A DNA stretch of 64,000 nucleotides from an uncultured Lutibacter sp. (GTDB lineage: Bacteria; Bacteroidota; Bacteroidia; Flavobacteriales; Flavobacteriaceae). The stretch covers positions 37,329 to 101,328 of the forward strand of contig NZ_CANLRG010000010.1 of NCBI RefSeq assembly GCF_947493565.1, given 5' to 3'. Below are positions 38,527 to 46,400 of this stretch, piece after piece. The first letter of the stretch is position 1, and each line of letters starts with the position of its first letter. Position numbers and translations under genes: made by a program. The notes under the pieces are model-generated. The model searched no databases. It saw only the letters and a program-made list of their open reading frames with translations, and was not told where the DNA came from.

Positions 38527-38555
38527 AAAAAGAGTCCTCAAAAGGGGCTCTTTTT
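38527..38555 (+). terminator. Terminator of the copper operon
   Basis: AAAAAGAG...CTCTTTTT stem extended by TCCT/GGGG pairs, with a T-run in the right arm, 8 bp after the last copper gene. Confidence 0.75.
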
Positions 38556-38603
38556 CATAAAATAATAAACACCCCATCTACAGCAGTATTTTTTTAATCT
38601 TTA

Positions 38604-38630
38604 CGTCATTCTGAACTTGTTTTGAATCTC
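38604..38630. repeat. REP-like palindrome (CTGAAC type, degenerate)
   Basis: CGTCATTCTGAACTTG then TTTTGAATCTC; one arm is mutated relative to the copy at 38856. Confidence 0.5.
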
Positions 38631-38855
38631 ATCTTTAAAAGTTAGTCAAGTTCACAACAAACCAAAAATACAGCTTCCAATTCCGCACAGTAAGAGCTTG
38701 AAAAAAGCACTTACTTTTTGCCTTTGCGCTTTTCAAATCCGTTTCCATAAGTAACAATAGAACAAAATAGAAACATTCGTGCAGGTAATAAGGTGTTCGC
38801 AATACGCACCATTTTGTTACATAAAATATATCTGCAAGGTAAATCCAGAAAAGTA

Positions 38856-38888
38856 CGTCATTCTGAACTTGTTTCAGAATCTCATCAC
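38856..38888. repeat. REP-like palindrome (CTGAAC type)
   Basis: CGTCATTCTGAACTTG then TTTCAGAATCTCATCAC; the ATTCTGAA/TTCAGAAT arms are intact. Same family as 15379, 16829 and 38604. Confidence 0.6.
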
Positions 38889-39019
38889 TATAAGTATAGA
38901 TATAGTTTTAAAACCTTGCATATACCATAAATAGCACTAATTCGTCCACAGTCCTCATTTAGCACTAGTTCATTTATTTTACTTCACACATTCCACGCAT
39001 CACTCACGCATAGCTATCT

Positions 39020-39069
39020 TTTACCCCTAAAACCCAATAAGGTATAAATGCATTTTTATTAGGGGTAAA
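39020..39069. repeat. 11-bp inverted repeat in the gene-free region
   Basis: TTTACCCCTAA (39020-39030) and TTAGGGGTAAA (39059-39069) are exact complements with a 28-nt loop. There is no T-tract, so it is not a plain terminator. Its layout would suit an oriT or protein-binding site. Confidence 0.45.
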
Positions 39070-40077
39070 CCGCTATTACACTATTTTCGCTCGCCTGCTG
39101 CTCACTTCGGGCTAATCAGGTTGTCACAGTTTTTGAAGGCATCCATTTTGCATATAAAATAAACCGCCTGTCCTCACGAATGTGGGTATCTTATAAATGT
39201 ATTCTTCAATTTTATTTGATTCTGCATCGATAGGTATTTAGCGGATTTATTACATATTGCAAACGCGCACAAGAGCAAAGTATTCCATTAAATTTATAGG
39301 ATTAATAATTATTTAGTATTTAAAATACACTCACAAAAACGACCTATTAAAATAGCTGTAGAAATACAAGTTATCGAAACGTATGAGTAATCCAAAGAGC
39401 GAAGCGGCCTGGAGTCGAAAGTGAGGTAGCGTAGTATTCAAAGCTATTTTAAGAAGTCTTGATTTTTTGTTTCGTTTTGCATCAAGGCAAAATGAATATG
39501 ACTAACAATTAATATCACTACATAAATTGCACTTGTTTTTCCAACCGCTTCAAAAACTCCGCCAACCTTGCGTGTTCCACGTAGTCGTAGCACGTACTTA
39601 TGCCGATGGCAACGTACTCTTGCTCCAACACCCTCGTTCAACTCGCTGCGGCTCGCTTTAATGCTTCGCGATTACCTGCTAAAAGAAACTTAAAAACATT
39701 ATATAAAACGATACTACAAATAACATAATTACAAATTATCTAAATTCTTCAACATTTATTCAATGTAGTTAAAAACATATTTTTGATTCCAATCAATAGC
39801 AGTTAGTTTTTTAAAAAACAACTTCAAAATATCTCTTACATAAAACAAGTATTTAGGTTCAAAGTAAAAATAAAAAAGACAGCAAATATCGGTTGTTCCC
39901 TATGCCAGCCGCACTTATGCAATCAAGGTCAAGCCCTACGGGTTTTGAAAAAAAATCTCCACCTCATATACATTCGTCTTCGATTTTTAATAAAAACACA
40001 GGTTGTATTTTTCTCAAAAACCTTGACAGCCTTTTCCCCACAACCAAAACTCGTGCTTTCTTTTTTCTTTTTGTTTA

Positions 40078-40114
40078 AAAATTTATGTGCGAAGCGTAGC
40101 GGAGCATAAATTTT
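40078..40114. repeat. 10-bp inverted repeat before the DUF6943-like gene
   Basis: AAAATTTATG and CATAAATTTT flank GC-rich TGCGAAGCGTAGCGGAG. It ends 12 bp before the next start codon and could be a leader hairpin. Confidence 0.4.
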
Positions 40115-40126
40115 AAATGCCTAACT

Positions 40127-40531
40127 ATGTCAACTTATGAAATCAAGACGCACCAAGAAGGAAGAACCTACAACAAACCGCACTTTTTTATTTTAAACAA
40201 AGGTTTAAACAGTGGTAGGCCAATGGAGCAACCTTGCCCAAACTGTTTTGTAATCACAACCGTTTCAGAAGAATCTCGGGAATCTTTGTATTACCTATGT
40301 TTATCACTTAAAACAGGTAAATTCTTTGGTTACTATTTAAAAGGGAGTGTTATTCCTTTTATCTGTATTTCAGATGCAAAAACGGTAATAAATACAGCCT
40401 TACAAAATTACGAGCTGCAGCAATGGGAATTAAAAGTTGAGAAGCTTAAAAAAATCACAGCCTTTGAGCAAAATCTAAAATTACAATTGCAAGCAATTTC
40501 AAAATTGAAAGTTGCTTTGTTGAGGTCTTGA
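40127..40531 (+). CDS. DUF6943-like protein
   Basis: 134 aa. Opening residues YEIKTHQEGRTYNKPHFFILN and GLNSGRPMEQPCPNCFVI, with a CPNC motif, and a Lys/Leu/Gln-rich helical tail. I recall this as a family (DUF6943) found in Bacteroidota mobile elements; no function is known to me. It follows the gene-free region and precedes a frameshifted SLOG gene on the same strand. Confidence 0.6.
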   Translation: MSTYEIKTHQEGRTYNKPHFFILNKGLNSGRPMEQPCPNCFVITTVSEESRESLYYLCLSLKTGKFFGYYLKGSVIPFICISDAKTVINTALQNYELQQWELKVEKLKKITAFEQNLKLQLQAISKLKVALLRS

Positions 40532-40541
40532 ATTTCCTCTT

Positions 40542-40568
40542 GTTATTCCTGCGTAGGCAGGAATACAA
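40542..40568. repeat. REP-like palindrome (CCTGCGTAGGCAGG type)
   Basis: ATTCCTGC-GTAG-GCAGGAAT is a perfect 8-bp stem with a 4-nt loop. It lies 11 bp after the DUF6943-like stop. Confidence 0.6.
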
Positions 40569-40602
40569 ACCAACAACAAAACACCAACAACCAATAACTA
40601 GA

Positions 40603-40954
40603 ATGATGAAACTAATAATTGCCGGAAGTCGAACCTTCAACGACTACAAAAAGCTATGTGCAGAATGTGACAACCTCCTCCAGGATCAAAAAAAACATTG
40701 AAATTGTATCTGGAGCCTATTATAGAGGAGCCGATAAACTTGGAGAACAATACGCAAAGGAAAGAGGTTATAAAATAACTAGATTTCCTGCAGATAGGAA
40801 AAGATTTGGAAGAGCTGCAGGGCCAAAACGCAACGAGCAAATGGCAAATTATGCTGACGCATTAATTGCATTTTGGGATGAAAAAAGTAGAGGTACTAAA
40901 AATATGATTGATTTAGCGAAAATTAAAAACTTAATAATTTTAATTAAAAATTAA
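40603..40954 (+). pseudogene. Frameshifted YspA/DUF2493-type SLOG protein
   Basis: The first frame encodes MMKLIIAGSRTFNDYKKL and reaches a stop at 40726-40728. The rest of the family continues in the next frame: NIEIVSGAYYRGADKLGEQ, then FPADRKRFGRAAGPKRNEQM and ALIAFWDEKSRGTKNMIDLA. The break is at an A8 run (40688-40695); seven A would restore one open frame of about 116 aa. SLOG proteins of this type bind nucleotide-like ligands and often sit near conflict systems. Either a pseudogene, a sequencing slip or a phase-variable tract. Confidence 0.75.
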
Positions 40955-41079
40955 CTTGCTAAAAAATCTCAAATACTCTAAATTTGAGTAATACTTCTAA
41001 AAATTGCAATTTATAGTCATTAAATACTCAAAATATTTTTTGTTAATACAGGAAATATAATAAATTAAAAATCAAAATT

Positions 41080-41211
41080 ATGGGAATTAAACCAGGTCCA
41101 AAAAGAACAGCTAAATCAACAGGGAAACCTGATAGACGTCAACGAGATAACAAGAGTACTCCTGGAAATACGCCTTCACTTAAACCACACAAGCATAAGA
41201 AAGGTGATTAG
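41080..41211 (+). CDS. Small basic protein, 43 aa
   Basis: ATG at 41080, stop at 41209. Sequence begins MGIKPGPKRTAKSTGKPD and is very rich in Lys, Arg, Pro and Gly with no hydrophobic core; it should be disordered and might bind nucleic acid. No family recognised. A purine-poor but A-rich leader precedes the ATG. Coding status is uncertain. Confidence 0.4.
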   Translation: MGIKPGPKRTAKSTGKPDRRQRDNKSTPGNTPSLKPHKHKKGD

Positions 41212-41371
41212 TTAGTATTGACATTGTGAAAATTATATATAATTTATTGTAAGGTTAAACTTTGCAAATTGTATAATAAAAGGAGATTTTTAAATTGTAA
41301 AAATCATCTTAATCAAAAGTTGTGGTGCATTTAAAAATCGAAATTCAAACAAACCGAAAGGTATAATTTAA

Positions 41372-41379
41372 TACCTTTG
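41372..41379 (+). promoter_or_regulatory. Predicted -7 box of the ABC-3C operon
   Basis: TACCTTTG matches TAnnTTTG and lies 8 bp before the ATG of the first ABC-3C gene. Confidence 0.5.
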
Positions 41380-41387
41380 CCAACAAT

Positions 41388-42299
41388 ATGAAATACCCAT
41401 TAGAAAAATTAACGGATACTGAATTTGAAAAACTAGTTGCATTAATTTGTAGCGAGATATTAGGAACAGGAACTGTGGTTTTTACTGATGGAAAAGATGG
41501 CGGAAGGGATGCTAAATTTTATGGAAAAGCAAATAATTATCCAAGCAAATCAGAACCTTGGAATGGTAAAATTGTAATTCAAGCAAAACATACCGATAAA
41601 ATTAATGCAAGTTGCTCTGATAGTCCTTTTCAAACAATTTTAAAAAAGAGTGTAATACCAGCAATAAAGAAACTGAAAACTGCTAAAAAGGTTGAATTCT
41701 ACTTACTTTTTACAAATAGAAAGCTTTCAGGTATTCAAGATGAAAAAATCGAAGATGTTTTTGATGAAAAAACTGAAATTGAAAATAGATTAATAGGATT
41801 AGAAACTATCGAGCTTTGGTTAGAGCAATATCCAAATATTGCCAGAACTCTAAATCTTAATAAACTTTTACTTCCTTTAAGTTTTAACGAAAATGATTTA
41901 AAAGAAATAATAAATTCCTTTAGTAGAGTAGATAAGAAAAAAGGTGATTTACCTAAAATACCCAAAAGAGATATTGAAAAGAAAAATGAGCTAAATAATT
42001 TAAGTAAAGATTATTTTTATAATGTAATTAAAAGAAACCTTTTATATTTAGAACAAATAAGAGAATTTTTAACAAACCCAATTAACGCAGAGTATTTAAG
42101 TAAATATGAAAATACAATTGATGATATAAATGAAGAAATTGTTGTGCATAGAGATGAATTTGAAAAGTTTGATTTAATCTTCAATTATTTATACAAGTTC
42201 ATTGTAGAAAATAATCCAGAATTAAAATCTAACAGAAGTTTAGTCCGTCTTTTCTTGCATTATATGTATTATAACTGTGACATTGGAATTAATGAATAA
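41388..42299 (+). CDS. ABC-3C-type effector with Mrr-like nuclease domain
   Basis: 303 aa. Residues 1-160 form a restriction-endonuclease-like domain: FEKLVALIC helix, then GR-D41 in DGGRDAKF and Q65-A-K67 in IVIQAKHT, the D...QxK core of Mrr-type nucleases. The C-terminal part is helical and resembles the C-terminal module of ABC three-component systems. With the next two genes it forms the ABC-3C architecture, predicted in the literature to be an anti-mobile-element conflict system in which the ATPase senses DNA and the effector acts on it. Nuclease activity is an inference from motifs. Confidence 0.75.
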   Translation: MKYPLEKLTDTEFEKLVALICSEILGTGTVVFTDGKDGGRDAKFYGKANNYPSKSEPWNGKIVIQAKHTDKINASCSDSPFQTILKKSVIPAIKKLKTAKKVEFYLLFTNRKLSGIQDEKIEDVFDEKTEIENRLIGLETIELWLEQYPNIARTLNLNKLLLPLSFNENDLKEIINSFSRVDKKKGDLPKIPKRDIEKKNELNNLSKDYFYNVIKRNLLYLEQIREFLTNPINAEYLSKYENTIDDINEEIVVHRDEFEKFDLIFNYLYKFIVENNPELKSNRSLVRLFLHYMYYNCDIGINE

Positions 42300-42302
42300 A
42301 TT

Positions 42303-42554
42303 GTGCTAACACCAACAAAACATACAAACATTAAATATTCTGTAATTTACATTGCAGGTAAAGTTTTGGGCTTCCTAAAAAAGGAAACCTTAATAAAATA
42401 TGAAGATTTAAAAGAAATGTTAATAAGTGAAATTGGTATAAATGTAAAAAACAATATCGATTATTCTTTAACATTTTTGTTCTCTATTGGCAAAATAGAA
42501 TACTTGAAAAACATTGACGCAATTACGTTAATCAACGACAATAATGAAGATTAG
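42303..42554 (+). CDS. ABC-3C middle component
   Basis: 83-aa helical protein starting with GTG, 3 bp after the effector gene and overlapping the ATPase gene by 11 bp. Small wHTH-like middle component of ABC three-component systems by position and size; the sequence alone gives little. Tight coupling indicates stoichiometric production with its neighbours. Confidence 0.65.
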   Translation: MLTPTKHTNIKYSVIYIAGKVLGFLKKETLIKYEDLKEMLISEIGINVKNNIDYSLTFLFSIGKIEYLKNIDAITLINDNNED

Positions 42555-44295
42555 TAAAATATATTCTAATAAAAATTTCAAGAATATTGAATTTAATGAA
42601 AAATTCAATGCTGTTGTTGCGTTCATAGAAAGTGATAAGAAAGATGATACACATAATTTAGGTAAAACTTCCTTAATTCGAGTTATTGATTTTTTACTCT
42701 TATCAAGTTATAATAAGAACACAGATAAATTATTAGGTAATAATCTATTTATTGGTCAAGATTTTTACGGAGAATTCAAACTAAATAGCGGTAAGTATTT
42801 AATCATTAAACGTTCTATAAATACTGCTACTAAAATATCTTTTAAATTAAACAACACTAAATTAGATATTTTCAAATTTGATATCGATTGGGATGAAGAA
42901 TTAACATTAAAAAAAGCAAAAGCAAAATTTAATCAATGCCTAGATTTTAATGTTTTACCAAATTGGGACTACAGAAAATCAATAACCTATTTTTTAAGAA
43001 GTCAACAAGACTATTTAGACGTTTTTAAATTAAACAAATTTAAAGGCAAACATAAAGATTGGAAACCATTTGTTTTTGATTTACTTGGATTTAATGGAAC
43101 TCTAATTTTAGAAAAATTAGAGATTGAAGAGGAAATAGATGACTTAAAGAAAAAAATACAAACTTTAAGATTAGAAGCTCAAATAGATACTTCTGAAAAA
43201 GACAGATTAGAAGGACTTTTAGAAATAAAGAAAATTGAACTTTTAGAGATTAAAAACCAAATAGATAAATTCAATTTTTTTAAAGAAGATATTCATACAA
43301 ACAAACAACTTGTTGAAGAAATAGATATAAAACTTCAGGCATTTAATACTGATAGGTATCGAATATCATATGAAATAAATAAGATAGAATCTTCATTATC
43401 TGAAATAAATGATGATATTGATGATAAAGAAATTAATAGTCTATTTGAAGATGTAAACTTGTATTATCCTCAACAATTAAAAAAGGAATATGAGGATTTA
43501 ATTAACTTTCAAAAATCTTTAACAACAGAACGCAAAGAGTATCTTACTGAAACTTTGAGTTTGTTAAAACTTGATTATACCAAATTAAACAAAAATATTA
43601 AAGAAATTGAATCTCAAAAAAGCGATTTATTGTCTTTATTAACAGAAAAAGATAGTTATTTTAAATTTAAAGAGTACCAGAAAAAAACAATTGGTATTGA
43701 GGTTGAAATAGAGCGTATTAAAGACAAATTAAAAGCCATAGATAGCACTTTAATTTTAGAAAACGACATAAAAGACAAGCGAGAAATAATAAATGATAAA
43801 ATTGCAGAATTAAAGAAATCTTTAACTAAAAGAAAACACTCAAACATTAATAAAGTTTTTAACTCAATAATTAAAGAAATATTAGATACAAATGCACTAA
43901 TTTCTTTGAAGTTAAATAATCAAGGGAATGTTGAATTTAATGCTGATTACCAAAACAAAACCGATTTATTAAAAACTTCTGAATCACAAGGAACAACATA
44001 TAAAAAATTACTTTGTGTTGCATTTGACTTATCGCTATTAGTTAATTATTCTGAAAAATCATTCTACAAATTCGTTTATCACGATGGAGTTTTAGAAGGT
44101 CTAGACGATAGAATTAAAATTAGATATATAAATCTAATAAAAGAGTTCTGTGAAGAATATGACTTACAATATATTGTAACTTTAATTGATTCTGACTTAC
44201 CGAAAGATACGCCTAATTTGATTGAAGATAATGATATTTGTTTGAGACTAAACGACAAAGACAATTCTGGTAAGCTATTTTTGAACAGTTTCTGA
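42544..44295 (+). CDS. DUF2326-type ABC ATPase (SMC-like) of ABC-3C
   Basis: 583 aa. N-terminal half-ATPase with a divergent P-loop, HNLGKTSLIR (about 37-46), then long coiled coils (about 185-430) and a C-terminal ATPase half with the acidic D-loop region YHDGVLEGLD (about 512-521). This is the SMC/RecN-like arrangement of DUF2326 proteins. Last gene of the three-gene operon, followed by a terminator. It overlaps the middle component by 11 bp. Confidence 0.8.
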   Translation: MKISKIYSNKNFKNIEFNEKFNAVVAFIESDKKDDTHNLGKTSLIRVIDFLLLSSYNKNTDKLLGNNLFIGQDFYGEFKLNSGKYLIIKRSINTATKISFKLNNTKLDIFKFDIDWDEELTLKKAKAKFNQCLDFNVLPNWDYRKSITYFLRSQQDYLDVFKLNKFKGKHKDWKPFVFDLLGFNGTLILEKLEIEEEIDDLKKKIQTLRLEAQIDTSEKDRLEGLLEIKKIELLEIKNQIDKFNFFKEDIHTNKQLVEEIDIKLQAFNTDRYRISYEINKIESSLSEINDDIDDKEINSLFEDVNLYYPQQLKKEYEDLINFQKSLTTERKEYLTETLSLLKLDYTKLNKNIKEIESQKSDLLSLLTEKDSYFKFKEYQKKTIGIEVEIERIKDKLKAIDSTLILENDIKDKREIINDKIAELKKSLTKRKHSNINKVFNSIIKEILDTNALISLKLNNQGNVEFNADYQNKTDLLKTSESQGTTYKKLLCVAFDLSLLVNYSEKSFYKFVYHDGVLEGLDDRIKIRYINLIKEFCEEYDLQYIVTLIDSDLPKDTPNLIEDNDICLRLNDKDNSGKLFLNSF

Positions 44296-44324
44296 AGAAA
44301 GTTGCAAGCCTAACATTAAGCAAT

Positions 44325-44360
44325 AAAAAAGCCTGGCTAAAAATATAGCTAGGCTTTTTT
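44325..44360. terminator. Bidirectional terminator between the ABC-3C and phage-like operons
   Basis: A 15-bp stem (AAAAAAGCCTGGCTA with TAGCTAGGCTTTTTT, one G-T pair) and a 6-nt loop, A-rich on the left and T-rich on the right. It separates two convergent operons. Confidence 0.85.
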
Positions 44361-44529
44361 ATTTATTAGAAAATAATCGCTTCAAAAAATAAGAAACAAA
44401 AAAACTAACCACTGCACCAATAACAGCCATAACAACGGTAAAAATTACATCATTTAAGCTAATATTTAAAACAGTGGATAGCAAAGTCCCACCAATAACC
44501 CCAGACTTTATTTGAATATTATTTTCCAC
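44359..44529 (-). CDS. Small holin-like membrane protein, 56 aa
   Basis: GTG start at 44529, stop at 44359-44361; begins (M)ENNIQIKSGVIGGTLLS, followed by a hydrophobic helix (VIFTVVMAVIGAVVSFFVS) and a basic end (YFLKRLFSNK). This is a class of small membrane protein often seen in Bacteroidota phage-like loci. Holin is a guess from size, one strong helix, positively charged C-terminus and position at the end of a cassette. It follows the 79-aa membrane protein by 19 bp. Confidence 0.55.
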   Translation of the reverse strand: MENNIQIKSGVIGGTLLSTVLNISLNDVIFTVVMAVIGAVVSFFVSYFLKRLFSNK

Positions 44530-44548
44530 TTTAATTTTAAAATTAGAA

Positions 44549-44788
44549 TTACTTAATTTCGGAATCTAAATCTTCAGTTTTTTCATTGTCAGAAACAACA
44601 GCTTGGCTCACAGCAGTAGCTACTGTTCCCGCTACTGTTAAATAAGTTGCAACCGTAATTACTGCAGCAGGTAATGAAATTGGAGCAGCAATAATAACAC
44701 CACCAGCTGTGGCCAATGCAATTCCAATGTTTCTTAATTTTCTAAAAAATGGAGGAGTCGGTTTTTTATATCGTTCTTTTATGTTCAT
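44549..44788 (-). CDS. Small membrane protein of the phage-like cassette
   Basis: 79 aa. Basic N-terminus (MNIKERYKKPTPPFFRKLRN), then two Ala/Gly/Val-rich membrane segments (GIALATAGGVIIAAPISL and PAAVITVATYLTVAGTVATA) and an acidic tail (DNEKTEDLDSEIK). It lies 3 bp after the DUF5675-like gene. Holin-like or immunity-like roles are possible; nothing decides. Confidence 0.6.
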   Translation of the reverse strand: MNIKERYKKPTPPFFRKLRNIGIALATAGGVIIAAPISLPAAVITVATYLTVAGTVATAVSQAVVSDNEKTEDLDSEIK

Positions 44789-44791
44789 AAG

Positions 44792-45187
44792 TTATGATTT
44801 AATGGTTAAGATTACTTGTTCTTTACGCTCAAATGCTTGGTAGCATAGCGATACAATTTTTTGAAATAATAGTTTTGAAGTAGTTCCTTTTCCAATACCT
44901 GACAAATAGGTAACCGGAGCAATACAACCACGTAATTCTTTTAAAGCATCATTTGCAGGATGAATTAATATTAAGCTTCTATTCTCTACATTTTCAAGTA
45001 GTAAATGATGTTTAAACTTATCAGAAAATCGAGGTTTTAATACGTAAGTTCCTTCAGGAATACACGAAACAGATCTTTGGTTTTTTCTCCAGGGCAATTC
45101 AATAGTAAACCCTAGAAATTTAGAATTCAAGAAAAGGACACTATTCGTGCCCTTTTCAAAATAGGTTCTATGTAAAACCAATTCCAT
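44792..45187 (-). CDS. DUF5675-like protein
   Basis: 131 aa. The segments TIELPWRKNQRS, CIPEGTYVLKPR, ILIHPAN and LRGCIAP give a conserved-looking H and C pair (IHPAN and GC) that resembles an L,D-transpeptidase-like active site, which is how I remember the DUF5675 family; the enzyme class is not established to my knowledge. It overlaps the upstream 251-aa gene by 1 bp and is followed 3 bp later by a membrane protein. Position beside holin-like proteins suggests a cell-wall or lysis role. Confidence 0.6.
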   Translation of the reverse strand: MELVLHRTYFEKGTNSVLFLNSKFLGFTIELPWRKNQRSVSCIPEGTYVLKPRFSDKFKHHLLLENVENRSLILIHPANDALKELRGCIAPVTYLSGIGKGTTSKLLFQKIVSLCYQAFERKEQVILTIKS

Positions 45188-45942
45188 TATACAGTATCAA
45201 TTTTTACAACTGATAAAGCATTGTAGGTTCCGTTTTTCAACGAATACATTTGTCCGTTTACCTCTTGATAAAATTCAATTCCCAATACAATAAATACAGG
45301 GTGTGTTGAATTTGCTGGAGCAGTAACAGTTAAAGCAATAGCAGCTGTGTTAGCACTGTCATAAGGTAAAATAGCAGTTTCATCATTTTCAAAAGAAGAA
45401 ACTTCATTTTCAAAATCAAGTTCAGCAGCTCCTGTAACTACTTTAAAATGTGTTGTTCCAGAAGGTGCAGCAATTCTTATTGCAGGAGCAAAAGCAGCCA
45501 AGTCAACAGAGATATCCCCACTTACTCTGTCGTAAGTTGTTGAAAATGGAGCAAACAACGTAGAACCAAGTTTACCATTCAAATTAAATTCGAATCCTTC
45601 CAAAGAACTCAAAACACCATCTTGAATAGTTCTCAATCCACGAGCGTTAGTCGTATCTGTTTTAACTACTTTTAATAAGTCAGTAGTTAATCTACTAACC
45701 ACTCTTTTGTCTTTTGCATTTTGCAAAAGAATACGAATTGCATTACGTAGAACTTTACCACCTTTACCTGCTCTTCCAAATTCAGAACCATTTTCACGAG
45801 TTCTTTGAAACGCAGGATCATTTGCAATTCTAGATTTGTCAACACCACCTTTTTCGCGAGCAAGGTGTCCATCACTCGTTTTGTAAAAGGAAATTCCACC
45901 AATGGTTCCTTTTAATTTAATAATACCGGTTTGTTTAGCCAT
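45187..45942 (-). CDS. Conserved protein of unknown function, first gene of the cassette
   Basis: 251 aa, no function known to me. The N-terminus is strikingly patterned (MAKQTGIIKLKGTIGGISFY, then GHLAREKGGVDKSRI and FQRTRENGSEFGRAGKGGK), rich in Gly, Lys and Arg, and probably binds something repetitive or nucleic acid. The second half is Ala/Thr/Val-rich and beta-strand-like (ALTVTAPANSTHPVFIVLGI). No signal peptide. This pairing of a Gly/Lys head with a beta-rich tail would suit a structural protein. It is divergent from the small DNA-binding-like gene at 46102 and overlaps the DUF5675-like gene. Confidence 0.65.
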   Translation of the reverse strand: MAKQTGIIKLKGTIGGISFYKTSDGHLAREKGGVDKSRIANDPAFQRTRENGSEFGRAGKGGKVLRNAIRILLQNAKDKRVVSRLTTDLLKVVKTDTTNARGLRTIQDGVLSSLEGFEFNLNGKLGSTLFAPFSTTYDRVSGDISVDLAAFAPAIRIAAPSGTTHFKVVTGAAELDFENEVSSFENDETAILPYDSANTAAIALTVTAPANSTHPVFIVLGIEFYQEVNGQMYSLKNGTYNALSVVKIDTV

Positions 45943-46056
45943 AATGTTATAAATTTTAAATTCTCAACAAATGAAGCTATCTTTATAAAGGAATTAAAAA
46001 ACCGAAATCCATCCATTCCGAAAACATCCTTTTTATAACAAATAAGGGTGTATAGG

Positions 46057-46091
46057 TAAAGTATAAATACTAGTAGGATAAAGTATAGATA
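46057..46091. promoter_or_regulatory. Direct-repeat operator candidate between divergent genes
   Basis: TAAAGTATAAATA (46057-46069) and TAAAGTATAGATA (46079-46091) are 22 bp apart, about two helical turns, 10 bp before the ATG of the small DNA-binding-like gene. They would suit autoregulation by that protein. Confidence 0.45.
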
Positions 46092-46101
46092 GAGTATTAA
46101 A

Positions 46102-46305
46102 ATGAAGATAGTAAGAGCTTGTATTTACCCAAAAGACATTCAATGCATCACTGGACGTAGTGAACGCTATGGAAGAAAATTATTGAATACAATCAAATTA
46201 CATTTCGGAAAACAAAAACATCAATTCATTACTTCAGAAGAATTTGCAGAATATAGTGGTATTAAGCTTGAAATTGTAAACGATTATTTGAGAAAAGTAT
46301 CATAG
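46102..46305 (+). CDS. Small HTH-like protein divergent from the phage-like cassette
   Basis: 67 aa: MKIVRACIYPKDIQCITGRS, then RYGRKLLNTIKLHF and FITSEEFAEYSGIKLEIV. The pattern 'KDIQxITGRSERYxRKLL ... EEFAEYSGI' looks like two short helix-turn-helix-type units, and I have seen close relatives next to DUF5675 genes in Bacteroidota. It is probably a regulator of the divergent operon, through the repeats in front of it. Confidence 0.6.
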   Translation: MKIVRACIYPKDIQCITGRSERYGRKLLNTIKLHFGKQKHQFITSEEFAEYSGIKLEIVNDYLRKVS

Positions 46306-46345
46306 TATTTGACATTGTTTGGTGCTATTTGTAGTATTAAAATCG

Positions 46346-46353
46346 TATATTTG
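46346..46353 (+). promoter_or_regulatory. Outward-facing promoter near the right end
   Basis: TATATTTG with a TTTG 25 bp upstream (46318-46321), pointing toward attR with no gene before the element boundary. In an excised circle it would read across the joined ends toward the integrase. Confidence 0.35.
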
Positions 46354-46400
46354 TTAGTGAGATTGAGAGTTAAAACCAATCAATGGATATCAATGGTTAG

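Larger units (their letters stand above)
38556..40126. other. 1.6-kb gene-free region of element 1
   Basis: No convincing protein gene on either strand. It contains two REP-like palindromes, an 11-bp inverted repeat (39020-39069), a 10-bp one (40078-40114), and GC-richer, structured segments (for example 39400-39430 and 39585-39665). Its composition and structure are unlike the neighbouring genes. It may hold an origin of transfer, an ncRNA or the remains of a mobilisation module; the sequence alone does not decide. Confidence 0.5.

Noticed and set aside
38635..38748. 37-codon open frame on the - strand (METDLKSAKAKSKCFF start)
   Set aside because: Short, overlaps no conserved signal and I could not support translation; it may reflect a conserved noncoding sequence.
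39444..39641. 65-codon open frame on the - strand in the gene-free region
   Set aside because: No start context or domain; Arg/His-rich start and abrupt hydrophobic end look like a translated noncoding sequence.
39893..40078. 61-codon open frame on the + strand in the gene-free region
   Set aside because: Composition is Ser/Pro/Phe-rich without recognisable structure; lies between structured noncoding segments.
44359..46305. Calling the cassette a prophage
   Set aside because: No capsid, portal, terminase or tail genes; only holin-like and lysis-like hints.
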